The notes beneath the pieces were generated by a model. It ran no database searches and was not told the origin of the DNA. It was given only the letters and a program-made list of their open reading frames with translations. Positions 32,707-43,483 of a stretch of 64,000 nucleotides of DNA are shown piece after piece (within the stretch, counting starts at the first letter, position 1; the number at the start of each line of letters is the position of its first letter). The DNA is from Henckelia pumila (taxonomy: Eukaryota; Streptophyta; Magnoliopsida; Lamiales; Gesneriaceae), in NCBI RefSeq assembly GCF_033568475.1, contig NC_133121.1:196674664-196738663 (forward strand), read 5' to 3'. Made by a program: the position numbers and the translations under genes.

Positions 32707-35700
32707 ATGAATTCGCGCAATGCACATGTTTAAATTCTCAAGCAAAATAAAATGACTGGCGCAAACTATACGGATTGGTTCCGTAAGTTAAAATTGTCCT
32801 GAGTTCGGAGAAGATTTTCTACGTGCTAGAAAAGGCTCCTCCGAAAACAGCCCTGACTGATGTAACTTCGAAAAGGTTGGCCGAACTAGAGAAATGATGG
32901 GACCATGATCTCAAGGCCAAATGTTACATGCAAAGCTGGACAAGTCTAAAGAAGTTTGCCATCACTGCAAGAAACCCGGTTACTGGAAGCGCAACAGCAA
33001 AGAATATATCGAGCAATTACGAACTACAAAGGATATATTTTATATTGAAATAAATATTTCACTTAATACTACTTCTTGGGTATTGGATACCAGATGTGGT
33101 TCTCACATTTGCAATGAGTTACAGATGATGACAAGAAGTCATAGGCTAAGGATAGGTAAGACCCAGTTAAGGCTCGGGAATGGTTCCAGAGTTGAAGCCA
33201 AAGTTTTAGGAAACGTTTGTTTAATTCTGCAAAACAATTTTAAGCTATTTTTGAGAGATGTTTTATTTGTGCCAGATTTGATTAAAAACATTATTTCTAT
33301 TTCTATGCTTGATAGAGATGGTTTTTGTTGCAATTTTGTGAATGAGATTTGCAATATTTACAAGAATGAATGTTTGGAAATGGACAACTTGAAATGATCT
33401 ATATAACTTGAAATTAAAAGACGTTCCAGTTAATTATGTTGATAAACCGGCAACAACAATAAAAAGGAAAAACGATAGCAAAAACCCGGCAAACCTTTGG
33501 CATGCGAGGCTAGGTCATATTTCCTCAAGGAGGATTAACAAGCTAGTGGGAGAGGACATGTTTGATATGTTTGATATAAACTCTCTACTTGTGAGTCCTG
33601 CCTAAAAGGAAAAATGACTAAAACACCATTCAAGGGAAAACCTGAGCGTAGTCAAAATCTATTGGATCTGATCCATACAGATGTTTGCGGCCCATTTAGT
33701 ATTGGTACTAAATTTGTTCACATCTAATTCATTACATTTACTGATGATTATTCTAGGTATGGGTATTTATATTTGATGAAATATAAATCTGAATCATTTG
33801 AAAGGTTCAAAGAATTCAAGAATGAAGTAGACTACCAGCTAGGTAAAAGTATTAAAGCACTTCGATCTGATCGAGGCGGTGAATACTTGAGTACCGAGTT
33901 TTTGGACTATCTGAAAGAAAATGGAATTCTTTTTCAGTGGACTCCTCCTGCCACACCTAAGCTTAATGGTGTAGCAGAGCGTCATAATCGAACTCTATTG
34001 GACATGGTTCAATCTATGATGAGCTTCACTGAGCTTCCACCCTCGTTTTGGTGCTATGCACTTGAAACAGCGGTATTGTTATTGAACAATGTCCACACTA
34101 AAGCAGTGAACAAAACACCATATGAATTATAGACTGGCAAAACTCCTATGTATTCGTACTTGAGGATTTGGGGATGTCCTTCTTACGTGAAGCAGACAGT
34201 GGGAGATAAGTTGGATAATCGATCCACTTTATGTTATTTTGTAGGGTATCCGAAGAATTCGATCGGATATTATTTCTATCATCCTACTGAAACAAAAGTG
34301 TTTGTTTCTAGGAATGCCACCTTCCTTGAGAAGGAATTCTTACTTGATAGAAAAGGCAAAATGATGGAACTCGAAGAAGTTCGAGAAGAACCCAAGATAC
34401 AAAATAGCAACCCCACACCTCAGGAACCAATAATTGACACGCCACCTCTTAGAAGATCCAAAAGGACTTCTAGACCTCCTGATCGACTTAATCTCCTACT
34501 TGAAGGGGATCAAAGTGAGCCCATCGTTGGATGTGATCCAAGAAACTTCAAGGAGGCAATTTCTGATGCCGATTCAAATTTATGGCTTGAAGCCATGCAG
34601 TCTGAAATAGACTCCATGCATGCAAACCAAGTTTGGTCTTTAGTAGATCCTCTCGATGAAATTGTTCCTATAGGGTGTAAATGGATCTACAAGAGAAAAC
34701 TTGGTCCTGATGGTAAGGTGCTGACCTACAAGGCACGATTGGTCGCAAAAGGTTATACTCAAAGACAAGGTGTTGACTATGATGAAACTTTTTCACCAGT
34801 CGCAATGTTCAAGTCCATAAGAATCCTAATTGCCATAGCAGCTTGGTATGACTATGAGATATGAAAAATGGATGTGAAGACTGCATTTCTTAATGAAAAC
34901 ATTAAGGAAGAGATCTATATGATGCAGCCCGAGGGATTCACATCCATGGGAAGCGAGCATAAGGTATGCAAGCTTCAGAGATCATTTATGGTCTCAAACA
35001 GGTATCAAGAAGTTGGAACCAGAAATTTGATGAAACTATAAAGGACTTTGTTTTCATCAAAAACCCGGAGGAACCGTGCGTGTACAAGAAAGTGGTTAAG
35101 GATGCTGTGACATTCTTAGTGCTTTATGTTGATGACATCATACTCATTGGGAATGATGTAGGGATGTTGCAGTTAACAAAGATATGGTTGTCAGGTAGAT
35201 TCTCGATGAAGGACTTGAGTGAGGCGTCATATATTCTAGGAATACAGATCTAAGAGAATGATAGGACTCACTCAAGCAACCTACATCGACACCATATTGA
35301 AAAGGTTTTCTATGGATGAGTCCAAGAGAGGACATCTACCTATGTGCCATGGAGTTTCTCTATCCAAGTCAATGTCTCCCAAGACTGACGAAGAAATAGA
35401 AAAAATGACACACGTACCATATGCTTCAGCCATAGGGAGTATCATGTATGGGATGATATCTACCAGACCAGATGTAGCCTTTTCTCTGAGTGTCATGAGC
35501 AGATATCAAGCGAATCCTGGTCAAATGCATTGGAAATCTGTGAAGGATATTCTTAAGTACTTAAGAAGAACTAAGAATGTATTCATGGTTTATGGGCGAA
35601 GAGAATTGAAATTGGAAGGCTATACCGACTCTAGCTTCCAAAGCGACGTGGATGACTCGAAATCAACCTCTGGATTTGTATTAATGCTCAATGGCGGTGC

Positions 35701-35713
35701 TGTCTCTTGGAAG
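32707..35713 (+). pseudogene. Copia gag-pol, internal copy 1 (part before the nested insertion)
   Basis: It starts at ATGAATTCGCGC. Most of gag is deleted: the sequence jumps from KCYMQ (about 32930) to the KSKEVCHHCKKPGYWKRN knuckle, out of frame. Then come the protease (WVLDTRCGSHICN, catalytic DTG now DTR), pre-integrase (NLWHARLGHISS), integrase (HTDVCGPF, SDRGGEYL, GVAERHNRTL), RT (KWIYKRKLGPDGK, YVDDIILIG) and the start of RNase H. Stops occur at about 33395, 33602, 34130 and 34861, and there are several frameshifts. It is cut at the GGAAG target site by the younger element and continues at 45352. Confidence 0.9.
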
Positions 35714-37576
35714 TGTTGGAAAACTGGCGAGTTCCCAGACCAATTACGATTGATACCCGGTGCAGCGGAAGTTTAAAAATTTTTCATGGAACGTTTCCAT
35801 GGTATGGGTATCAACCGTTCATCGATTGAATTACGTGTGTGTAAAATTTAAATAACAATTAAATAAATTTTACCTCAAATCTCGCAACGAGATTAATGGA
35901 CACCAACAGAACAATTCTGCTCTTGTTGTCTCTCCCTGGAACCGATGAACGCCTTCAATCAGGTCCACGAACAGAGGTTTAATCCCTCTGATAGATTGCA
36001 CTAGAAAATCTATCAGAAGTTTTCTGCGAAGAGAATACACGAATTTGATTCGTTATTCCTTACTGCGATTCAAAATCACAGACCGGAATTTCTCGGGCAG
36101 AGCAAGGAGGGGGCGGCCGAAATATGTTTGAGAGAGAGGGTAGGGTTTTCGAAAATTGCTCTCAAAATAATGACCTGTTGTGTGTAATTTCTGTACTGAA
36201 ATAACTTATTTATAATGCAGGCCACTAACACCTTAGGGCCCATTAGTCATAAGCTGGGGCCCGACAAGCAAAGCCCGCTCGTTCAGAAATTAATATAAAA
36301 TTCATCGTGACTCCGATTGATGAAACGATTTCACCAATGTGCACAGAAACCATTTCTGCACGTTTTAAAGTCAAAATAAATTTTCCTGAATCCGAATTCA
36401 GTGGTTTCCAAAAATGTCCATCCCTATGTCATTTTAGGAAATCCTACTCCCTTACTCTTATTTAAGAAGTCCAACTCCTTAGTTCATTAAATTTAACTCT
36501 TTAAATTTAACTATCTCAACGGGGATTAAAACTCCATTACACTGTGTGACCCTCAATGGTTCAGGGATACAGCTAGCCGTGGGCTCACAACTCCTTGTGA
36601 CTCGGAACAACACTTTCCGACTTGCCCAACGAATCATGGTAAAGCGCCTAGCAACATCGCCCCATGATTCCCTAGGTATCACTGATAGTGCCTACAAGAA
36701 CCAGTAGATTTTGGTTAGCGTACAGTACGGTCCCTTCATCCATATATCCCGATCGAATCAACAACCATTGGTATATCGAGAGTCGCTCAAGATTCGATAA
36801 CTATGCAATACATCTTGAAGATCAAATTAGTGACATCGCATGTGCTACTAAGAAACCATTTCTTAAATCACATCAAGTACTCTGGCCAGAGATTTGTCAC
36901 ACTAATATCTCCTCAGATCGCATAGGATATCCACACTCGCAAGTATGTGGTGAATCCTTGACAACAATGCATTGACTCCTATATGTGTCGTAACTGTACC
37001 CAATCTCGACACCTGATGACCCCCTCAGAGTCGGTAAACGAGTCAAAGCACAGTACTAGCATATAGAGTCTCCATGATGTTTCAAGTCGTAAGGACTAAT
37101 GGTGTACAACCAAAACCGCGGACTTTATCCACTCGATAAGTGATAACCACTTGGAAAGTCCGGATAGGGTAGTTCGACTATTCATCCTATGAATATCCAT
37201 TTGCATGCTTCGAACATCTCCATGTTCCCTACCAATGAAACGTGGTACTCCGCATCGCAAATGCTAGTCTCAAACTCGAGCGATCCTTATCCTTATTATC
37301 GGACGGCTCAATCGACTAGGAACGGTTTTAGAATATACAGTGACTATAAGATGTATTTCATGATAGACATCTCCATGTTCTACCACATCTTACATACACT
37401 ATAGTATATTCAAGGTCTTTATCAAAACAACAATAGTATATCACAATATAACAATATGAAGTAATATAAAGTCATTGCCATAAAAGTGTAAATAATATTA
37501 AACAAAAGATTGTTTATACAAAGAGTCAACAAAGCCCATAGCCACACAGTTGGCTCACTGGGCACCCACTCTTACA
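35714..37576 (-). repeat. 3' LTR of the nested copia element
   Basis: 1863 bp, TGTTGGAAAACT to ACTCTTACA on the plus strand. A minus TATA box (TATAAATAAG) lies at 36205-36214. The adjoining internal sequence reads AAGTGGGAGAT on the minus strand, a typical plant copia polypurine tract. Confidence 0.93.
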
Positions 37577-37590
37577 ATCTCCCACTTGCC

Positions 37591-40500
37591 CTATAGCCAA
37601 CTAGTCATACTACGTAGACCCATTGCTTCGCGATGTTTGTCAAACAATGGTCCTGGCAAAGGCTTAGTAAGTGGATCAGCGATATTGTCTGCAGAGGCCA
37701 CTCGTTCGACACTGATGTCTCCTCTTTCCACAATCTCCCGGATTATGTGGTATTTCCTCAGTACGTGTTTGGATCTTTGATGAGACCTTGGTTCCTTTGC
37801 TTGAGCAACGGCACCCGTGTTGTCGCAGTACACCGGGACTGGACCAACAAATTCAGGAATGACGCCCAACTCTTGGACGAAATTCCTCATCCAAACGGCC
37901 TCTTTAGCAGCAGCTGATGCTGCAATGTATTCAGCCTCAGTGGTGGAATCCGCTGTGGTGTCCTGCTTGGAACTCTTCCAAGAGACAGCACCGCCATTGA
38001 GCATGAACACAAATCCAGAGGTTGACTTCGAGTCATCCACATCACTTTGGAAGCTAGAGTCGGTATAGCCTTCCAGTTTGAGTTCTCGTCCTCCATAAAC
38101 CATGAACATATTCTTAGTCCTTCGCAAGTACTTAAGAATGTCCTTCACGGCTTTCCAATGCATCTGACCAGGATTAGACTGATATCTGCTCGTGACACTC
38201 AGAGCAAATGCTACATCTGGTCTGGTAGATATCATCCCATACATGATACTACCTATAGCTGACGCATATGGTACATGTGTCATATTCTCTATCTCTGCAT
38301 CAGTCTTGGGACACATAGACTTGGATAGAGAAACTCCATGACACATGGGTAGATGTCCTCTCTTGGACCCATCCATTGAAAACCGTTTCAATATGGTATC
38401 GATGTAGGTTGATTGAGTGAGTCCTATCATTCTCTTAGATCTATCCCTATAGATCTGTATCCCAAGAATGTAGGATGCCTCACCCAAATCCTTCATCGAA
38501 AATCTACCTGATAACCATATCTTTGTTGACTGCAACATCCCTACATCATTCCCAATGAGTAGGATGTCATCAACATAAAGTACTAAGAATGTCACAGCAT
38601 CCTTAACTACTTTCTTGTACACGCAAGGTTCCTCCGGGTTCTTGATGAAACCAAAGTCTTTAATTGTTTCATCAAATTTCTGGTTCCAACTTCTTGATGC
38701 TTGTTTTAGACCATAAATTGATCTCTGAAGCTTGCATACCTTATGCTCGCTTCCCATGGATGTGTACCCCTCAGGCTGCTTCATATAGATTTCTTCCTTA
38801 ATGTCTCCATTAAGAAAAGCAGTCTTCACATCCATTTGCCATATCTCATAGTCATACCATGCAGCTATGGCAATAAGGATTCTTATGGACTTGAACATTG
38901 CAACTGGTGAAAAGGTTTCGTCATAGTCAACTCCTTGCCTTTGAGTATAACCTTTAGCCACCAATCGCGCCTTGTAGGTCAATACCTTACCATCAGGCCC
39001 AAGCTTTCTTTTGTAGATCCATTTACACCCTATTGGAACAATTCCATCGGGAGGATCCACTAAAGTCCAGACTTGGTTAGTATGCATCGAATCCAATTCT
39101 GATTGCATAGCTTCAAGCCATAAATTCGAATCCGCATCAGAAATTGCTTCCTTGAAGCTTCTTGGATCACATCCAATGTCGGGTTCATCTTGACCCTCTT
39201 CAAGAAGAAGACCATATCGAACTGGAGGTCTAGAAGTCCTCTCGGATCTTCTAGGTGCAGGCGTGTCCAGCAATGGTTCCTGAGGTGTGGGATCGTTATT
39301 TTGTATTTCGGGTTCTTCTCGAACTTCTTCGAGTTCCATCATCTCGCCTTTCTTATCCAATAAGAATTCCTTCTCCAAGAAGGTGGCATTCCTAGAAACA
39401 AACACCTTTGTTTCAGCAGGATAATAGAAATAATATCCGATTGAATTCTTCGGATACCCCACAAAATAACACAAGCTGGATCGACTATCCAACTTATCTC
39501 CCACTGTCCGCTTCACGTAAGCAGGACATCCCCAAATCCTCAAGTATGAATACTTAGGAGCTTTGCCATTCCATAACTCGTATGGTGTTTTGTCCACTGC
39601 TTTAGTGTGGACGTTATTCAACAACAATACCGCCGTTTCAAGCGCATAGCCCCAAAACGAAGGTGGAAGCTCAGTGAAGCTCATCATGGATCGAACCATG
39701 TCCAACAAAGTTCGATTACGACGCTCCGATACACCATTAAGCTGTGGTGTCATAGGAGGAGTCCACTGAGAGAGAATCCCATTCTCTTTTAGATAGTCCA
39801 AAAACTCGGTACTCAAGTATTCTCCACCTCGATCCGATCGAAGTGCTTTAATACTTTTACCTAGCTTGTTTTCTACTTCAGCCCTGAATTCTTTGAACTT
39901 TTCAAATGCTTCAGACTTATATTTCATTAAATATAAATACCCATACCTTGAATAATCATCAGTAAAGGTAATGAAGTAGGTGTGGCCATGTTGAGTCCCT
40001 ACTCTAAATGGACCACAAACATCTGTATGGATCAAATCCAACAGATTCTGACTACGTTCAGGCTTCCCCTTAAAAGGAGATTTAGTCATTTTCCCTTTTA
40101 GGCAGGATTCACAAGTAGGTAGAGAGTTAATATCAGACATATCAAACATGCCCTCTCCCACTAGCTTGTTCATCCTCCTTGAGGAAATATGACCTAGTCT
40201 AGCGTGCCAAAGGTTTGCCGGGTTTTGACTATCGATTTTCCTTTTGTTTGTTGTTGCCGGTTTGTCAATACAATTCACTGGAACGTCTTTTAGTTTTAAA
40301 TTGTATAGATCGTTTTCAAGTTGTCCATTTCCAATTAAACATTCATTCTTGTAAATACTGCAAATCCCATTCACAAAATTACAAGAATAACCATCTCTAT
40401 CAAGCATAGAAATAGAAATAATGTTTTTAATTAAATCTGGCACAAATAAAACATCTCTCAACAATAATTTAAAACCATTCTGCAAAATCAAACAAACATC

Positions 40501-41505
40501 TCCAATGGCCGTAGCTTCAACTCTGGAACCATTCCCGAGCCTCAGCTGGGTCTCACCCATTCTAAGCCTGCGACTTCTTGTCATCACCTGCAAATCATTG
40601 CAAATGTGAGAACCACATCCGGTATCCAATACCCAAGAAGTTGTATTAAGTGACATGTTTATTTCGATATAGAACATACCCTTTGCAGTTCCCAACTGCT
40701 CAAGATACTCCTTGCAGTTGCGCTTCCAATGACCCGGCTTCTTGCAGTAATGGCAAACATCCTTGGATTTTCCATCGTTTGAAGCCTTTGTCTTTTGCTT
40801 CTTCTCGGGTTCCACTTTCTTGGGTGGGGCAGAACGTTTCTTGCCCTTCATACTTGGCCCCTTCTTAGCAGAAGATGAGGAGCCCACCAAGAAAGCTGGC
40901 TTATCCTTCTTAAGTGTGGATTCATATGTAACGAGCATATTGACCATCTCTTCAAGGGTGGCCTCTATCTTGTTCATATTAAAATTTATCACGAATCCAT
41001 CAAATGAAGAAGGAAGAGATAGAAGCAGCAAGTCCACATTGAGTTCATGCTCCAACACCAAATCAAGGGTCGCTAACTTCTGTATGAGCCAAATCACTCG
41101 TACCCCATGATCACGGACCGAAGTCCCTTCACGCATGCGGCACGTCATCAACTCCTTAACAGTAGAGAACCTTTCAGCCCTCGACTGAGCCCCAAAAAGT
41201 TCCTTGAGTTGCGTGTGAATGTCAGCAGCATTCACCGTGTCCTCAAATCGCCTCTGGAGTTCATCAGACATCGAGGCTTGCATATAGCATTTGGTCTTGA
41301 TGTCATGGTCACACCATGCATCAAGTTTGGCCAATTCCTCCGGACTTATGTCAGCTGGTGCTTCCTTCGGAGGTGCTTTCTCTAACACGTAGAGCATTTT
41401 CTCCGAAGTTAAGACAATCTTCAACTTTCGGAACCATTCCGTATAGTTGGCGCCAGTCAGCTTGTTTTGTTCGAGGATCGAGAATAAAGGATTTCGCGAA
41501 TTCAT
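37591..41505 (-). CDS. Copia gag-pol polyprotein, intact
   Basis: A 1304-residue uninterrupted frame from MNSRNPLFSILEQNKLTGAN. Another in-frame Met lies 13 codons upstream, but this one matches the start in the sister copies. Order: UBN2-type gag (about 10-215), CCHC knuckle CHYCKKPGHWKRNC (about 251-264), protease DTG (294-296), pre-integrase HARLGH, integrase with D495, D558 and E594 (DD35E spacing), RT from KWIYKRKLGPDG to YVDD (977-980), and RNase H (about 1147-1277: GYTDSSF, STTEAEY, YCDNTGA). The order protease-integrase-RT-RNase H defines Ty1/copia. It makes the particle, copies RNA to DNA and integrates it. All key catalytic residues are present. Long LTRs suggest an Angela/TAR-like lineage, not proven. 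Confidence 0.95.
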   Translation of the reverse strand: MNSRNPLFSILEQNKLTGANYTEWFRKLKIVLTSEKMLYVLEKAPPKEAPADISPEELAKLDAWCDHDIKTKCYMQASMSDELQRRFEDTVNAADIHTQLKELFGAQSRAERFSTVKELMTCRMREGTSVRDHGVRVIWLIQKLATLDLVLEHELNVDLLLLSLPSSFDGFVINFNMNKIEATLEEMVNMLVTYESTLKKDKPAFLVGSSSSAKKGPSMKGKKRSAPPKKVEPEKKQKTKASNDGKSKDVCHYCKKPGHWKRNCKEYLEQLGTAKGMFYIEINMSLNTTSWVLDTGCGSHICNDLQVMTRSRRLRMGETQLRLGNGSRVEATAIGDVCLILQNGFKLLLRDVLFVPDLIKNIISISMLDRDGYSCNFVNGICSIYKNECLIGNGQLENDLYNLKLKDVPVNCIDKPATTNKRKIDSQNPANLWHARLGHISSRRMNKLVGEGMFDMSDINSLPTCESCLKGKMTKSPFKGKPERSQNLLDLIHTDVCGPFRVGTQHGHTYFITFTDDYSRYGYLYLMKYKSEAFEKFKEFRAEVENKLGKSIKALRSDRGGEYLSTEFLDYLKENGILSQWTPPMTPQLNGVSERRNRTLLDMVRSMMSFTELPPSFWGYALETAVLLLNNVHTKAVDKTPYELWNGKAPKYSYLRIWGCPAYVKRTVGDKLDSRSSLCYFVGYPKNSIGYYFYYPAETKVFVSRNATFLEKEFLLDKKGEMMELEEVREEPEIQNNDPTPQEPLLDTPAPRRSERTSRPPVRYGLLLEEGQDEPDIGCDPRSFKEAISDADSNLWLEAMQSELDSMHTNQVWTLVDPPDGIVPIGCKWIYKRKLGPDGKVLTYKARLVAKGYTQRQGVDYDETFSPVAMFKSIRILIAIAAWYDYEIWQMDVKTAFLNGDIKEEIYMKQPEGYTSMGSEHKVCKLQRSIYGLKQASRSWNQKFDETIKDFGFIKNPEEPCVYKKVVKDAVTFLVLYVDDILLIGNDVGMLQSTKIWLSGRFSMKDLGEASYILGIQIYRDRSKRMIGLTQSTYIDTILKRFSMDGSKRGHLPMCHGVSLSKSMCPKTDAEIENMTHVPYASAIGSIMYGMISTRPDVAFALSVTSRYQSNPGQMHWKAVKDILKYLRRTKNMFMVYGGRELKLEGYTDSSFQSDVDDSKSTSGFVFMLNGGAVSWKSSKQDTTADSTTEAEYIAASAAAKEAVWMRNFVQELGVIPEFVGPVPVYCDNTGAVAQAKEPRSHQRSKHVLRKYHIIREIVERGDISVERVASADNIADPLTKPLPGPLFDKHREAMGLRSMTSWL

Positions 41506-43469
41506 TGTATGAAATACTGAAAAGGAAAAACAGACATATATCAATGATTGTTTAACAATTTACTAAGACATAAAATAGGCGAATTTAATTTTATGAATCT
41601 CACTCCCACTATTTTAACGATTTCACCACCCTCTAGTGAAAACGGGAAACTTTTTCCTTAGTGAGAACATGGAGTCCAATTGACAAACTTATGGTCCCGA
41701 ATAATATCAGCCAACCATAATTCTCAAAAGGTAGAGCCCAATTGCTTCCAAAGCAACCCCCATGTATTTACCTCATGTCCAATAAGGGCCCAATAATATG
41801 ACGCCGTTTAAAGTGACATGTCAAGATGACCCATCAATATTAAGTTGTGATGGACGGTCGCCATGTGGATCCCCCAATAATATGAGCCGATCCCATGGGA
41901 GTTCCACCCAACTTACAACATTTGTCGATCCAATGTACAGCTTTCCGACGAACGGGCCCCCCCAATAATATGAGCCGGACCGTATCCGCGGGTAGCATCA
42001 CATACATTGACCGTTGATGGAAGGTAGGAACATTTAAACAATATTTAAATTTCCTTTATTTATCTTGATATAAATTTTAAATCATATTTAAAATGAGGGA
42101 TTTTATTTATAAAAATATTTGTCTCATCATTTTTAATTTATTGCATGCATTGCCGGATTCACGCAATTTATGTCTAAACATGCATACAATCATAATATCA
42201 CATATTATATAGGATGATCGATTCCATTTCTAATTGACCCGTGGTTGCCAATCACGGGTCTTAGTCCAATCCTAGGTAATATGCAGTATGCAAATGCAAT
42301 CCTATTACATATGCTTCCAATTTACATTTCTTCAGTCTTCATTGTCTGCTGGGCCCACCATCTTCAAATCTTGATCTCCCACTAAATCTAATGTATTTAC
42401 AATTAAATAACAATGACAAGTAGGGGATACATTTTTAGGGGGTGGGAACGGGCTATAAACCAAGCCCACTTTTATTACATATGACATTCATATCGGGCCA
42501 TAAACCAGGCCCATTAATAAAACCAACAACAATAAAGACAAAATGTAAATTCCTAACATACACCTACAAAATTGGTCATGGCAATCGATCATCCTTATCC
42601 AATAACATTTAATTCAAAATTAATTTATTGGATAACATGCTGTGGCAATTCAAATTTAAACAAGATAAAATCATATTTTATATATAAAATCACATTTCAC
42701 ATATAAAATCATATTTTATCTCCATATCAAATAAAATCATATTTTATCTATAAAATCCAATTTTACAAATAAAATCATATTTTATCTAATATATCATAAG
42801 ATCATATCTTATCATCAATTGTACCAAAATAATTGATTTCAAAATTCAATTTACGGATAAAATATTAAAATTTTCCAAAAATTCAAATTTATCCAAAATC
42901 AATTTTAAAATTTACGGACTCGAACAATTCGATCCGAAATCTCGTGAACCAATCAAAAACAATTTTTGACCGGACCAAAAATAAAATTTTAAATATTAAA
43001 ATTAATAAAAAAATTAAAAATTAATTTTTCCCGCGGGCCACCCGGGACACTCCCGGGTCGGCCCGCACCCGGGGCGCGGGCCGGGGGCAGCCCGGCTGCC
43101 CCCTTAGGGCAGCGCCTGGCGCCGCCCCTGGGCGGCGCCGAGCGCCGCCCCTGGGCAGCGCCGAGCGCTGCCCTGCGCAGCGCCCAGCGCTGCGCTGGGC
43201 AGCGCACAGCGCTGCCCTGGGCGGCGCCGTGCGCCGCCCTGGGCGGCGACGGTCGCCGCCTTGGGCGGCGCTGTGCGCCCCCTTTGGGCGGCGCCGTGCG
43301 CCGCCCGGGGCAGCAACAATTGCTGCCCCACCGGGCAGCGATCCAATCGCTGCCCGGGTTTTGCCCCGAAAAAAATTTTTTTTTTATTAAAAATATTTAT
43401 TTTGTTTCATAAACCGAGACTCAAAAATTTTGTACAATTGATTATTCAATCGATTGATCTGAGCAACCT
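41506..43469 (-). other. Long structured leader of the nested copia element
   Basis: Nearly 2 kb lie between primer site and start codon. In transcription order: the GC palindrome array (43356-43107), AT-rich ATAAAATCATATTTTATCT-type tandem units (about 42800-42655), then four spaced copies of CCCAATAATATGA or a near match (plus-strand positions about 41962, 41874, 41789, 41697). No ORF of note; probably a structured RNA leader. Confidence 0.75.
43107..43356. repeat. Eleven GC-rich palindromic units of 22-23 bp
   Basis: Units start at 43107, 43130, 43153, 43175, 43197, 43219, 43241, 43263, 43286, 43308 and 43333. Nearly all are imperfect palindromes of the form GGGCRGCG, 4-8 variable bases, CGCYGCCC; the centre varies most and two units differ from this form (43175 begins GCGCAGCG, 43308 has no G after GGGCAGC). 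GC content is far above the AT-rich surroundings. Confidence 0.9.
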
Positions 43470-43482
43470 GGCTTTGATACCA
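43470..43482 (-). other. Primer binding site of the nested copia element
   Basis: The minus strand reads TGGTATCAAAGCC, one mismatch from the tRNA-iMet site TGGTATCAGAGCC, one base from the 5' LTR. Confidence 0.9.
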
Positions 43483-43483
43483 C

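Noticed and set aside
36688..36975. Open frame of 95 codons inside the nested copia LTR, repeated at 44458
   Set aside because: It occurs in both LTRs, lies antisense to the element's transcription and has no recognisable domain.
42989..43346. Ala/Pro/Arg-rich frames across the GC palindromes
   Set aside because: All frames stay open because of the GC-rich repeat. The composition is that of the repeat, with no coding signature.
43107..43356. CRISPR-like array
   Set aside because: The regular 22-23-bp units are palindromes without unique spacers, inside a plant retrotransposon leader.
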